This document shows, one piece after another, positions 43,697 through 53,025 of a DNA stretch of 64,000 nt (positions are counted from its first letter, which is position 1; each line of letters starts with the position of its first letter). Origin of the DNA: Fredinandcohnia aciditolerans (GTDB lineage: Bacteria > Bacillota > Bacilli > Bacillales > Bacillaceae_L). The stretch covers positions 1 through 64,000 of the forward strand of contig QGHH01000022.1 in NCBI GenBank assembly GCA_003640645.1. The letters run 5' to 3'. Under the pieces are notes generated by a model, which was not told the DNA's origin, did not search any database, and worked only from the letters and a program-made list of their open reading frames with translations. Made by a program: the position numbers and the translations under genes.

Positions 43697-45916
43697 ATGG
43701 CATCAGTATCAAGGCAAATCAGAAAATCTTCAAAATTAAGAAAGAAACTATTAGCAAGTACACTTGCACTCTCAATTGTAGCTCCTACAATTGGTTTTGC
43801 AGATGAGTAAGGGTACACCGGCAATGAGGGAGAGGCTACTCCGTATGACGGAAGAGGTGCAATCACAACCTATAAAATTGAAAAAGCTGAAGGTCAACCA
43901 GAAATTGAGGTAGCAACTCAAGATAGAATCCTAAAAATTAACGACAAGTATTATAGAGATGCAAATGGAGACCAAAGCTTAGATGTCTACGAGGACTGGA
44001 GAAAGCCGGTATCAGAACGTGTTGCTGATTTAATTAGTCAAATGAGTCTTGAGCAAAAGGCTGGGTTGATGTACATCGCTACACATACTCCAGAAGCAGA
44101 TCCAGCAGATGGAAATTTTGTAACTCCGGAAAATAGTAAAATTGTTACTGATAAAAAATTGCGCCATGTTATTTATCGTTTGTCTCAAAACTTAGGGGAT
44201 ATCGCAAACTATAATAACCAAATGCAAAAATTAGCAGAAAATTTAGATTTAGGGATCCCAGTTGTTATCACTTCAAATCCTAGAAACTCTGCATCTACCG
44301 ATTATACAAATATCACCAATGTCCAAGATCAACACACATTCTGGCCAGGGACATTAGGTTTAGCTGCAGCGAGAGATGTAGAAGCTGTTGGTGAGTTCGC
44401 CGATATTGCCCGTCAAGAATGGAGAGCAGCAGGTATTCGTAAAGTGTATGGATATATGGCGGATGTTGCAACTGATCCACTATGGGCAAGAATTGAAGAA
44501 ACATTCGGGGAAGATCCAAAAGTAGTTGGAGATATGAACTATGAAATTATTAGAGGATTCCAAGGTGAAGAACTTGGGAAAGACAGTGTTGCGATCACAG
44601 TAAAACATTTCCCTGGTGGCGGAGCTCGTGATGATGGACAAGATCCTCACTTTGAAAACGGTAGCTTTAACATTTATCCGACAGAGGGAAGTATGGAAAA
44701 GTATCACATTCCTCCGTTCCAAAGAGCGATTGAAGCAGGAGTCTCATCCGTAATGCCTTATTATGCATACCCAAGTAATGATAGTGCTGAACAGGGCTTA
44801 CCACCTTATGTAAATCAAGAGGATCAGCAATTTGAAGAAGTGGGTATGACTTTAAATGAAGGGATAATCCGTTACCTTCGTGAAGGACTTGGTTTCAAAG
44901 GTTATGTTAACTCTGACTCAGGAGCAGTTGCAGGCAGTGCATGGGGATACAATGATAAAACAGCAGCTGAAAAAGTTGCAAAAGCTGTAAATGCAGGTAC
45001 CAACATTATTTCAGGCAGTGCAACACCAGAATACTTAATTGAGGCAGTTAACAGAGGCCTGCTAGACATTGACAAAGTAAACGAATCATTAACTTATACT
45101 CTTTCTGAAATGATGACGTTAGGACTGTTTGAAGATCCCTATGTAAATCCTGAAGAAGCGATTGCATTGGCAAATGATGAAGAACATAGAGATTTAGCAT
45201 ATGAAGCACATCAAAAGTCAGTTGTTCTAATGCGTAATGATAAAGTGAAGGGTGATAAATTATTACCGTTAACTGATGAAAAATTAGAAACTGTCAGGCT
45301 TTATGTTGAAGGATTTGTTGGAGTTGCAGCACCTAGAGGCAATGATAATCCTGAACAATATGTGATTGAGGAATCTAAAAAACAATCTGAAGGATTTACT
45401 GCAGATTTAAAGCATACACTTAACGAAAAATTTCCTAACATTGAAATAGTGGATCGTGTTGAGGAAGCAACTCATGCATATGTATATGTGAAACCAACTC
45501 AATCGAACTGGGATAATAACCCACGAATTACGGTTGGTCCAGAAACAGGAATTTCTGATATAGACCGTATTGTTGAGATTCAAAAAGCAGTTCCAACGAT
45601 TACTGCTGTAAACTTTACGAACCAATGGCTAATTAATAAGCTTGAACCAAAAGCAGCTGCATTTATTGGTACATTTGGTACTCAACAAGAAGCAGTATTT
45701 GATGTCATCACAGGAAAATTTAACCCAGTTGGTAAACTTCCGTTTGCAATACCAGCTAGCGCAAAAGCCGTAGAACGAGAAGTAGGTGACGTTCCAAGCT
45801 TTGCACCTGAAGAATATAAACATTTCACTTATAAAACTAAAGCGGGTGTCAAATACGAATACGGATTTGGACTATCTTACGAAAAAGAGAAGTCTAATAA
45901 GGGGAAAAAGAAATAA
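43697..45916 (+). pseudogene. Secreted GH3 beta-glycosidase interrupted by an in-frame TAA
   Basis: AGGGGAGG precedes an ATG encoding a signal peptide (KKLLASTLALSIVAPTIGFA). The frame meets TAA at 43808-43810, codon 38, right after the predicted cleavage site. It then continues open, in the same frame, to 45916. The downstream part is a complete glycoside hydrolase family 3 protein. It has an upstream lead-in (DVYEDWRKPVSERVADLI), a nucleophile Asp in YVNSDSGAV, and a C-terminal alpha/beta-sandwich domain. One base substitution would restore about 739 residues. The first downstream ATG (44042) has no ribosome site. Read-through or a sequencing error remain possible. Confidence 0.85.
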
Positions 45917-45924
45917 TGAAAGGA

Positions 45925-45955
45925 GAGCCGACCAAAATATATGTTTGGTCGGCTC
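45925..45955. terminator. Stem-loop after the GH3 gene
   Basis: GAGCCGACCAAA / TTTGGTCGGCTC, a perfect 12-bp stem but without a strong T-run. Confidence 0.6.
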
Positions 45956-45998
45956 AAATGCATTCTCCCTTATTCGAAAAACAACTCTTCCCGAAAAC

Positions 45999-46949
45999 TC
46001 ACCGAAACCAACCTTTTTTCTTAAACCACACGAACATACCTATTCCGATTATTATCATAATTGCTTGGATTACAAAATACCCATATCTATATGTAAGTTC
46101 AGGCATATGACTAAAATTCATTCCATAAATACCAGCTATAAAGGTTAACGGCATGAAAATTGTCGTTATAACCGTTAAAATGCGCATCACTTTATTGGTT
46201 TGATGGGAATTCAATGACAAATAGCTATCTCGTATATCCGCAGTAAGCTCTCGGCTCGCATCAATTTTTTCAGTTAGACGTAACAGGTGATCATGGATAT
46301 CATGAAAATACTCAATTCGATGCTGCAATAAATCAAGTCGATGTGAGTTGATGATTCGATATACCAAATCCCTCATTGGTATCACCGTATGACGTAAGGT
46401 AAGTAAATTATGACGTGTATCAAAAAGTTCATCTAGTAGCTCTTCCATCGATTTTTCATTTGAATTGTCTTCAATATGATTTAAGGTATCTTCAAGTTGA
46501 TACACAATAGGAAAATAATTATCAACCAACTTATCAATGATATGATACAACACAAGGGAGGGGTCCCAATTCTCAATCATTTCAGTAACCATTAATCGAT
46601 TCCACACATCATTTATTTCACCTAATTCTGATAAATGAAAGGTCACTATATATCCTTCGCCTAGAAACATATTGATTTCTTCTTTTTCTAGTGTTAATCG
46701 ATGAAGACTGTGAGAAACAAAGAAGGTATTTTTTTCGTAAAAATCTAATTTAGGCCGTTGCAACACATGGATACAGTCTTCTATAGCCAGTGGGTGAAAT
46801 TGAAGTGTTTTTGACAATTCCTCAATTTCCATTTCTGTCGGTCTGTTAAAATCTATCCAATACCATTTACAATCTATATTCTTTATTTCTGTAATCGGGA
46901 TATCAATTAAACGTTCATTTTCATGACTAATTGCAAGAATGCGAATCAT
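45999..46949 (-). CDS. corA: CorA-family magnesium/cation transporter
   Basis: A 316-residue channel. The first TM helix ends in the selectivity motif YGMNF, followed by a loop and a second TM helix near the C-terminus; the N-terminal 240 residues are the cytoplasmic funnel domain. Two TM segments and pentameric Mg2+ (or Co2+/Ni2+) uptake are family features. The ATG follows GAGGT. No Mg2+ riboswitch was recognised in the short upstream region. Confidence 0.93.
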   Translation of the reverse strand: MIRILAISHENERLIDIPITEIKNIDCKWYWIDFNRPTEMEIEELSKTLQFHPLAIEDCIHVLQRPKLDFYEKNTFFVSHSLHRLTLEKEEINMFLGEGYIVTFHLSELGEINDVWNRLMVTEMIENWDPSLVLYHIIDKLVDNYFPIVYQLEDTLNHIEDNSNEKSMEELLDELFDTRHNLLTLRHTVIPMRDLVYRIINSHRLDLLQHRIEYFHDIHDHLLRLTEKIDASRELTADIRDSYLSLNSHQTNKVMRILTVITTIFMPLTFIAGIYGMNFSHMPELTYRYGYFVIQAIMIIIGIGMFVWFKKKGWFR

Positions 46950-47073
46950 TAAATAACCTCATTTTTATTTATAAAATCGTGCGCAAAGAATTTTTTTTAA
47001 AAAACATATAACTTATTTTTTCCAATTTTTGTAGTATAATGGAGTAATTCAAAGTGAAAAAGGGGAAGACATT

Positions 47074-48408
47074 ATGAAATCTAGACCATTTGTGTTAGTA
47101 AGTATTGTGCTTGCGATGCTTATCAGTGCTATGGATACGACAATCCTCCAGACAACTGCCCCTACGATTGCAGAAACACTAGGTGGATATAAGTTTTATG
47201 GGTGGATGTTTGCCATCTATGTTTTATTTTCTACTGTTTCCTTACCAATATTCGGGAAACTTGCCGATATATATGGAAGGAAAAAAATTTTTAGTATTTC
47301 TATTATTCTATTTACAATCGGTTCATTACTTTGTGGATTAGCAGATTCGATGGTAGAACTAATCGTGTACCGTGGAATCCAGGGCTTAGGTGCTGGTGGA
47401 GTATCACCACTAACCATGATCATTGCCGGTGACCTTTATTCGATCGAAAAACGCGGAAAAATTCAAGGTTTCTTCTCAGCCATGTGGGGAGTTGCTGCTG
47501 TCATCGCACCGCTTGTCGGGGGCTATTTTGTAGAGACACTTTCATGGCGTTGGATATTTTTTATTAATATTCCAATTGGAATCATTGTCCTTTTATGTTT
47601 AATTCCTTACAAAGAAAGCATTACTAAGGATAAAAATCCGCTTAATTATCTTAGCGCCTTTCTTTTTACTGGAAGTATGCTGGCATTTTTAATGAACACC
47701 ATTACAACCGAAAATCTTGTAATCTACAATATAATTGGGATCCTCTTTTTAGTTGCATTTATATACGCCGAGAAAAAGTCAGATAAACGCTTCATCCCAA
47801 TTGAAATATTAAAGAATAAGAACATTTCTTGGTTGAATATTAATGGTTTTTTAATCTTTTTAAGTATTTTTGCGTTTTCTAACTATGTTCCATTGTTTAT
47901 GCAGGAAGTTCAAGGGATTTCAATAACAGTCAGTGGACTCGTTCTATTCGGAATGAGTGTTGCCTGGATGCTTGCATCTGTTCCGGCAGGAAACCTAATC
48001 TTAAAATATGGATATCGAAAAACAATCTTTCTAGGAAACGGCCTGCTCATATTATCCGCAGTTCTTGCATTTTTCATGAATGAAGACACAAGTTTCTGGT
48101 ATATCTTCATAATTTTAACAATCCAAGGTTTCGCATTCGGAATAGTCGTTACAATCGGGACAATTGGATCACAAGAATTAGCAGAAGCTCATCAAAAGGG
48201 AATGTCAACAAGTCTTCAATTCTTTGCAAGAAACATTGGAACCACCTTTGGGGCAAGTATTATGGGAATGCTTATTACAAGTCAGGTTGATGTGGGAAAA
48301 GGAATGCATCATTTGATTCTATATATGTTAGTTTCAGTTACTCTTGCAACGATTATTAGCTTTTTGGTCAGCAATAAATTATATTCTCACAAACTAGAAA
48401 ATCATTGA
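47074..48408 (+). CDS. MFS drug:H+ antiporter (DHA2/EmrB-QacA-like)
   Basis: A 444-residue transporter. TM1 contains the motif LISAMDTTILQTTAPTIA of drug antiporters, the loop 2-3 motif is GKLADIYGRKK, and the motif C-like GIQGLGAGG region is present. Length suggests 12-14 helices. A GGGG site precedes the ATG, with a TATAAT 34 bp upstream. A strong terminator follows. Multidrug export is likely; the substrates are unknown. Confidence 0.88.
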   Translation: MKSRPFVLVSIVLAMLISAMDTTILQTTAPTIAETLGGYKFYGWMFAIYVLFSTVSLPIFGKLADIYGRKKIFSISIILFTIGSLLCGLADSMVELIVYRGIQGLGAGGVSPLTMIIAGDLYSIEKRGKIQGFFSAMWGVAAVIAPLVGGYFVETLSWRWIFFINIPIGIIVLLCLIPYKESITKDKNPLNYLSAFLFTGSMLAFLMNTITTENLVIYNIIGILFLVAFIYAEKKSDKRFIPIEILKNKNISWLNINGFLIFLSIFAFSNYVPLFMQEVQGISITVSGLVLFGMSVAWMLASVPAGNLILKYGYRKTIFLGNGLLILSAVLAFFMNEDTSFWYIFIILTIQGFAFGIVVTIGTIGSQELAEAHQKGMSTSLQFFARNIGTTFGASIMGMLITSQVDVGKGMHHLILYMLVSVTLATIISFLVSNKLYSHKLENH

Positions 48409-48410
48409 AA

Positions 48411-48443
48411 CATCAAAAGCGGATGCTTTTGGTGTTTTTTTCT
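48411..48443 (+). terminator. Intrinsic terminator after the MFS gene
   Basis: CATCAAAAGC / GCTTTTGGTG stem followed by TTTTTTT. Confidence 0.9.
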
Positions 48444-48524
48444 ATAATAATATATGATTTTATTGTATGATTAAAATAATTCGGAATTTGAAATAATTTG
48501 TTGGTATATCTTTTGGAGGCCCTT

Positions 48525-50264
48525 ATGTTTAGAATTTTTTCGTATTTAAAACCCTATCGACTAGCCATTTCGGTTGCTCTTGTTTTGACTTTTGTTGAAC
48601 TCACGGTGGAACTCTTGCAACCGCTTTTAATCGCAAAAGTGATTGATGATGGTATACTACAAAATGATCTTTCTGTTGTAATGAAGTGGGGAGGAATTAT
48701 GGTCGGAATCTCGCTTCTTGCATTTTTATCCGGTATAACAAATTCCTTTTTTGCATCACATGCCAGTCAAAGTTTTGCTTTTGACATTCGAAAAGAATTG
48801 TTTGGGAAAATTCAATCCTTCTCTTTTGCAAATCTTCAAAAATTTGATACAGCAACGTTAATTACGCGAATGACCAATGATGTCACTCAGTTACAAAATA
48901 CTGTATTTATGAGTCTTCGCATCGCCATACGGGCACCGATGCTCATCATTTTTGGAATGGTTATGGCTTTCCTCGTAAATGCCAAACTTTCGATGATGCT
49001 AATTTTAACGATCCCTTTTTTAATATTATTTCTTATTTTTGTAATGACAAAAGCAAGAAGGCTATTTCAATCTGTTCAACAGAAACTAGATACAGTCAAT
49101 GAAGTGCTGAGGGAAAACCTATCGGGGATGCGACTTATCAAAGCTTTTGTACGATGGAAACATGAAACATTCCGTTTCATACATGCCAATGAAGACCTAA
49201 AGAAAAAAACGATAACATCGCTTCGCCTTATCGAATTGACAATGCCGGTACTTTTGCTCTTGATGAATGGCAGCATCATAGCGATTCTATGGTTTGGAAG
49301 TATAGACGTGAGTATAGGAAATGTTCAAGTTGGGGAAGTTGTTGCAGTCATCAATTATACGACAAGGATTACAGGTGCACTTGGTGTATTTTCATGGATT
49401 ATCATGCATTTTTCAAGAGCAAAAGCTTCATCTGAACGTGTCATTGATGTATTAGATACTGAAGTTGACCTAATAGAGTCAACAAAGAATGTTAAAAGTA
49501 TGAAAAATCCGGAAGGTAGCATTCAATTCTCTCATGTTGATTTCAAGTATCCTGGAACAAGCGTGAAGGTTTTACATGATATTTCTTTCTTAATTAAGCC
49601 AGGTGAAACAGTCTCAATCCTTGGTGCAACCGGTTCAGGTAAGACATCCTTATTTCAATTAATTCCACGATTATATGATGTGATTCATGGAAGTGTTGAG
49701 ATTGACGGGATAGATGTGAAGAATCGAAAACTTGATGAATTGAGAAAACAAATTGGCTATGTTCCTCAAGAGGCATTGTTGTTCACGGGAACGATCAAAG
49801 AGAACATACGCTGGGGTAAACAAGATGCGACGATGGAAGAAATCATAGAAGCAGCAAAGGTAGCCCAAATTCATGAAACGATTGAAAAACTTCCATTACA
49901 ATACGATACCATCATTGGTCAAAGAGGAGTTAACTTATCTGGAGGACAAAAACAACGTATTTCAATTGCGAGAGCACTTGTTCGCAACCCTAAAATTTTG
50001 CTATTGGACGATAGTACAAGTGCATTAGATTTAAGAACAGAAGCCCAATTATTAACGGCATTAAAAGAATACACCTGTACAACATTGATCATTACTTCAA
50101 AGATTTACACAGCCATGGAGACTGATACGATTTTATTGCTGGAAGATGGAAGATTACTTGCCTCCGGAAACCATGAAGAGCTTTTACAAACCTCAGCTTT
50201 TTATCAAAAAGTCTTTGAAACACAGTTCGGAAAGGGGGGACAAGCCCATGTCAACGCGAATTAA
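48525..50264 (+). CDS. yfiB: ABC exporter subunit with degenerate ATPase site (YfiB-like)
   Basis: A 579-residue half-transporter: six TM helices (1-310) then an ATPase domain with Walker A GATGSGKT, signature LSGGQKQR, and Walker B ILLLDDSTS. The catalytic Glu after Walker B is Asp, and the H-loop His is replaced (LIITSK). These are marks of the non-catalytic member of a heterodimeric exporter. The ATG follows TTTGGAGG. It overlaps the partner gene by 17 bp. The sequence resembles B. subtilis YfiB more than YheI, from memory. Confidence 0.88.
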   Translation: MFRIFSYLKPYRLAISVALVLTFVELTVELLQPLLIAKVIDDGILQNDLSVVMKWGGIMVGISLLAFLSGITNSFFASHASQSFAFDIRKELFGKIQSFSFANLQKFDTATLITRMTNDVTQLQNTVFMSLRIAIRAPMLIIFGMVMAFLVNAKLSMMLILTIPFLILFLIFVMTKARRLFQSVQQKLDTVNEVLRENLSGMRLIKAFVRWKHETFRFIHANEDLKKKTITSLRLIELTMPVLLLLMNGSIIAILWFGSIDVSIGNVQVGEVVAVINYTTRITGALGVFSWIIMHFSRAKASSERVIDVLDTEVDLIESTKNVKSMKNPEGSIQFSHVDFKYPGTSVKVLHDISFLIKPGETVSILGATGSGKTSLFQLIPRLYDVIHGSVEIDGIDVKNRKLDELRKQIGYVPQEALLFTGTIKENIRWGKQDATMEEIIEAAKVAQIHETIEKLPLQYDTIIGQRGVNLSGGQKQRISIARALVRNPKILLLDDSTSALDLRTEAQLLTALKEYTCTTLIITSKIYTAMETDTILLLEDGRLLASGNHEELLQTSAFYQKVFETQFGKGGQAHVNAN

Positions 50265-52044
50265 TCGCCCTAAACAAAATGATGGGAGTAAGCCACAACA
50301 GGCTAAGGACAGAATGGGTACCGTCAAAAGAATTTGGTCTTATTTGGCGGTCAATAATAAATTATTAATTGCTGTCCTAGCTATGGTAGTCGTGAGTTCA
50401 GGGCTTGGTCTCCTTGGTCCGTACTTGTTAGGTAAAGGAATTGACGAATATATCGTAACAAAAGAAAATAATGGAATCCTCATTGTACTTCTTAGTTTAG
50501 GAATTGTGTATATTCTTCATTCCATCTCACTGTGGTATCAAAACTATTGGATGGTAGGGATTGCTCAAAATACAGTCTTTTCTATGAGAACTGAGCTTTT
50601 CGAGCAGTTACATCGGTTACCCATTCACTTTTTTGATAAACGCCAACATGGGGAACTGATGAGCAGAATTACAAATGACATTGAAAATGTAAGCTCAACT
50701 TTGAATACGTCAGTCATTCAAATTTTTTCAAGTTTACTTACATTGGTTGGTACTATAGCGATAATGGTCTGGCTAAGCCCCCTGTTAACTCTAATTACGA
50801 TGATTATCATCCCTATCATGTTCATTGGGATTAAGTGGATCACTAAACGAACAGGGAAGCTATTTAAGGAACAACAACGTTATTTGGGAGAACTGAACGG
50901 TTATATCGAAGAAACGATTTCTGGTCAAAGAATTGTAAAAACTTTTTCACAAGAGGAAAAAGTGATCAATGAATTTTTAGAAAAGGGTGAAAAACTAAAG
51001 AAAGCAGGCTATTATGCCCAAGCTTATTCTGGTTTTATCCCGAAACTTATGAACGTATTAAATAATCTAAGCTTTGCAATCATTGCAGGGATTGGTGGGA
51101 TACTTGCTTTAAATGGACATATCACCATCGGAACGATTGTCATTTTTGCAGAGTATTCGAGACAATTTACTCGTCCACTGAATGACTTAGCCAATCAATT
51201 CAATACATTACTATCCGCTATTGCAGGCGCTGAACGTGTATTTGATATTTTAGATGAAGAAGTAGAGGCTAAGGACGAAACCAATGCGAAAAACATGCAT
51301 AAAATTGATGGTAAGGTCGAATTCAACCATGTTTCTTTTGCCTATGACAAGGGTGGCAATACAATTAAAGATGTATCATTTGAAGTAAAGGTAGGAGAAT
51401 CAGTTGCCTTTGTTGGCCCAACGGGTGCTGGGAAAACAACGATTATTAATTTACTGTCTAGATTTTACGAACCGGACGAAGGCTCGATAATAATTGATGG
51501 AGTTAATACCTCGTCCATGACTAGGGAAAGCCTTCGTCAAAATATGGGCTTTGTTCTTCAGGATGTTTATCTCTTCCAAGCCTCTATTTTGGAAAATATT
51601 CGTTATGGAAAACTTGATGCAACGGACGAAGAGGTAATAGAAGCTGCAAAATTGGCAAATGCACACTCGTTTATCATGAAACTTCCAAAACAATATCACA
51701 CGATTTTAAACCAAGATGGAAGTGGCATTAGTCAAGGACAGAAGCAGCTACTTTCAATCGCAAGAGCCATTCTTGCAAGCCCGTCTATTCTTATCCTAGA
51801 TGAAGCAACAAGTAGCATTGATACCGTCACAGAAATGAAAATCCAAGAAGCACTACAACGATTAATGAAGGGGAAGACAAGCTTTATTATTGCCCACCGC
51901 TTAAATACGATTGAAAGTGCAGACCAAATTATTGTTTTGAGAGACGGAGAAATCATCGAAAAAGGGGATCATCTCTCTCTTTTACAGCAAAAAGGGTATT
52001 ATCATAACCTCTATCATAGTCAATTAGAGAATCAGGTTATCTAA
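50248..52044 (+). CDS. yfiC: ABC exporter subunit, catalytic partner (YfiC-like)
   Basis: A 598-residue half-transporter: an N-terminal polar extension, six TM helices, and an ATPase domain with Walker A GPTGAGKT, Walker B ILILDEATS with the catalytic Glu and H-loop IIAHRL. Its signature is altered to ISQGQKQL. The two subunits therefore form one consensus and one degenerate ATP site. The ATG at 50248 follows AAAGGGGGG inside the end of the upstream gene. Multidrug export is the family norm. Confidence 0.88.
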   Translation: MSTRINRPKQNDGSKPQQAKDRMGTVKRIWSYLAVNNKLLIAVLAMVVVSSGLGLLGPYLLGKGIDEYIVTKENNGILIVLLSLGIVYILHSISLWYQNYWMVGIAQNTVFSMRTELFEQLHRLPIHFFDKRQHGELMSRITNDIENVSSTLNTSVIQIFSSLLTLVGTIAIMVWLSPLLTLITMIIIPIMFIGIKWITKRTGKLFKEQQRYLGELNGYIEETISGQRIVKTFSQEEKVINEFLEKGEKLKKAGYYAQAYSGFIPKLMNVLNNLSFAIIAGIGGILALNGHITIGTIVIFAEYSRQFTRPLNDLANQFNTLLSAIAGAERVFDILDEEVEAKDETNAKNMHKIDGKVEFNHVSFAYDKGGNTIKDVSFEVKVGESVAFVGPTGAGKTTIINLLSRFYEPDEGSIIIDGVNTSSMTRESLRQNMGFVLQDVYLFQASILENIRYGKLDATDEEVIEAAKLANAHSFIMKLPKQYHTILNQDGSGISQGQKQLLSIARAILASPSILILDEATSSIDTVTEMKIQEALQRLMKGKTSFIIAHRLNTIESADQIIVLRDGEIIEKGDHLSLLQQKGYYHNLYHSQLENQVI

Positions 52045-52123
52045 ATCCAAAAATTACCTTTTATATTCTTTAGGGCATCATCAAATGATAAACCTAAATA
52101 AGAATTAAGGGTGATGTTCATTC

Positions 52124-52567
52124 ATGAGGCACTTTAAGGCTTTAGGAATCAAGTTTATCGTCATATCCATTGTACTCTTGTCCCTTTTTGGAATATTTAG
52201 AGGTGCTTCTTTTGGAGAAATTCTACTCATGAGTATACTTGTAACGGGGCTTGCATACGTCGTTGGCGATTTATTTACGCTGCCGAGAGCAGGTAATACC
52301 GTTGCTACTATTGCTGATTTTGGCTTATCTTTCTTTGCAATTTGGATATTAAGCTACATGTTCATGGATAATACTTCAGGGTTAATCACAGCTTCTCTTG
52401 TTGCGGCTGGTGTTATTGCTATAAGTGAAGTACTCTTCCATGCATACATGCAAAATAAGGTTCTTAATGAAGAGAAACAAGTGACAAGACCACAATTTAG
52501 ACCAAGCTATCAAACTGAGTTTGCAGAGGAATATGACGAAGAAACGAAGGATTTGAAAAAGAAATAA
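52124..52567 (+). CDS. yndM: YndM-family membrane protein (DUF2512)
   Basis: A 147-residue protein with four predicted TM helices (FIVISIVLLSLFGIFRG, ILLMSILVTGLAYVVGDLF, FGLSFFAIWILSYMF, LVAAGVIAISEVLFH) and a charged C-terminal tail ending DLKKK. The pattern matches DUF2512/YndM, of unknown function. Preceded by GGGTGA and followed by a strong terminator. Confidence 0.8.
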   Translation: MRHFKALGIKFIVISIVLLSLFGIFRGASFGEILLMSILVTGLAYVVGDLFTLPRAGNTVATIADFGLSFFAIWILSYMFMDNTSGLITASLVAAGVIAISEVLFHAYMQNKVLNEEKQVTRPQFRPSYQTEFAEEYDEETKDLKKK

Positions 52568-52580
52568 ATTGAATGATCAT

Positions 52581-52612
52581 GGCTAAATCAAAACTGATTT
52601 AGTCTTTTTTTT
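52581..52612 (+). terminator. Intrinsic terminator after yndM
   Basis: GGCTAAATCA / TGATTTAGTC stem with an AAAC loop and eight Ts. Confidence 0.92.
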
Positions 52613-52670
52613 GTAGAAGGCTCTTTTCTATATGATTGTTGCTTTTTGATATAAAATTGTAAACTTAGTT

Positions 52671-52918
52671 GATTGGAGCGTAAGGTGGTGACTCCAGCGG
52701 GAAAAGCGTGAGATTTGAGACCCAGCAGGAGCAGCAGCGACTTGTTCAGTTGCAGCGGCTAGAAACACGAGAAATTTCAACTCCTCCTTCAGAGGCAAAT
52801 TACGCCTCTTTGTCGGAGTGGCCAAATTTTCTCGTTTCTGTGCAAGCCGCCTCCACATCTCGTTAAGGAGGCTCAAGCCACACCCGCGGAAAGCGTCCAC
52901 CTGAAGCGGAAGTCAACG
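52671..52918. repeat. Large structured intergenic element (GATTGGAGCG...AAGTCAACG)
   Basis: About 248 bp with nested complementarity. The outer halves are GGAGCGTAAGGTGG...CCAGCGGGAAAAGC and CACCCGCGGAAAGCG...CCACC. An internal ACGAGAAATTT / AAATTTTCTCGT pair and a hairpin AGAGGC / GCCTCT are also visible. I recall similar GGAGCGGAAGGC...CGCGGAAAGCG elements in many Bacillaceae genomes; not verified. GC-rich and noncoding. It occupies most of the 52568-53025 gap. Confidence 0.75.
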
Positions 52919-53025
52919 TTATAAAAAACAACAAAGTTTGCGAAAACGGCCTTTTAGAAAGAAGGGATTCGCTCGATTCATGTTGAAATAAAGAGAGAAG
53001 GAAAGGTAAGGGAGCGACATACATT

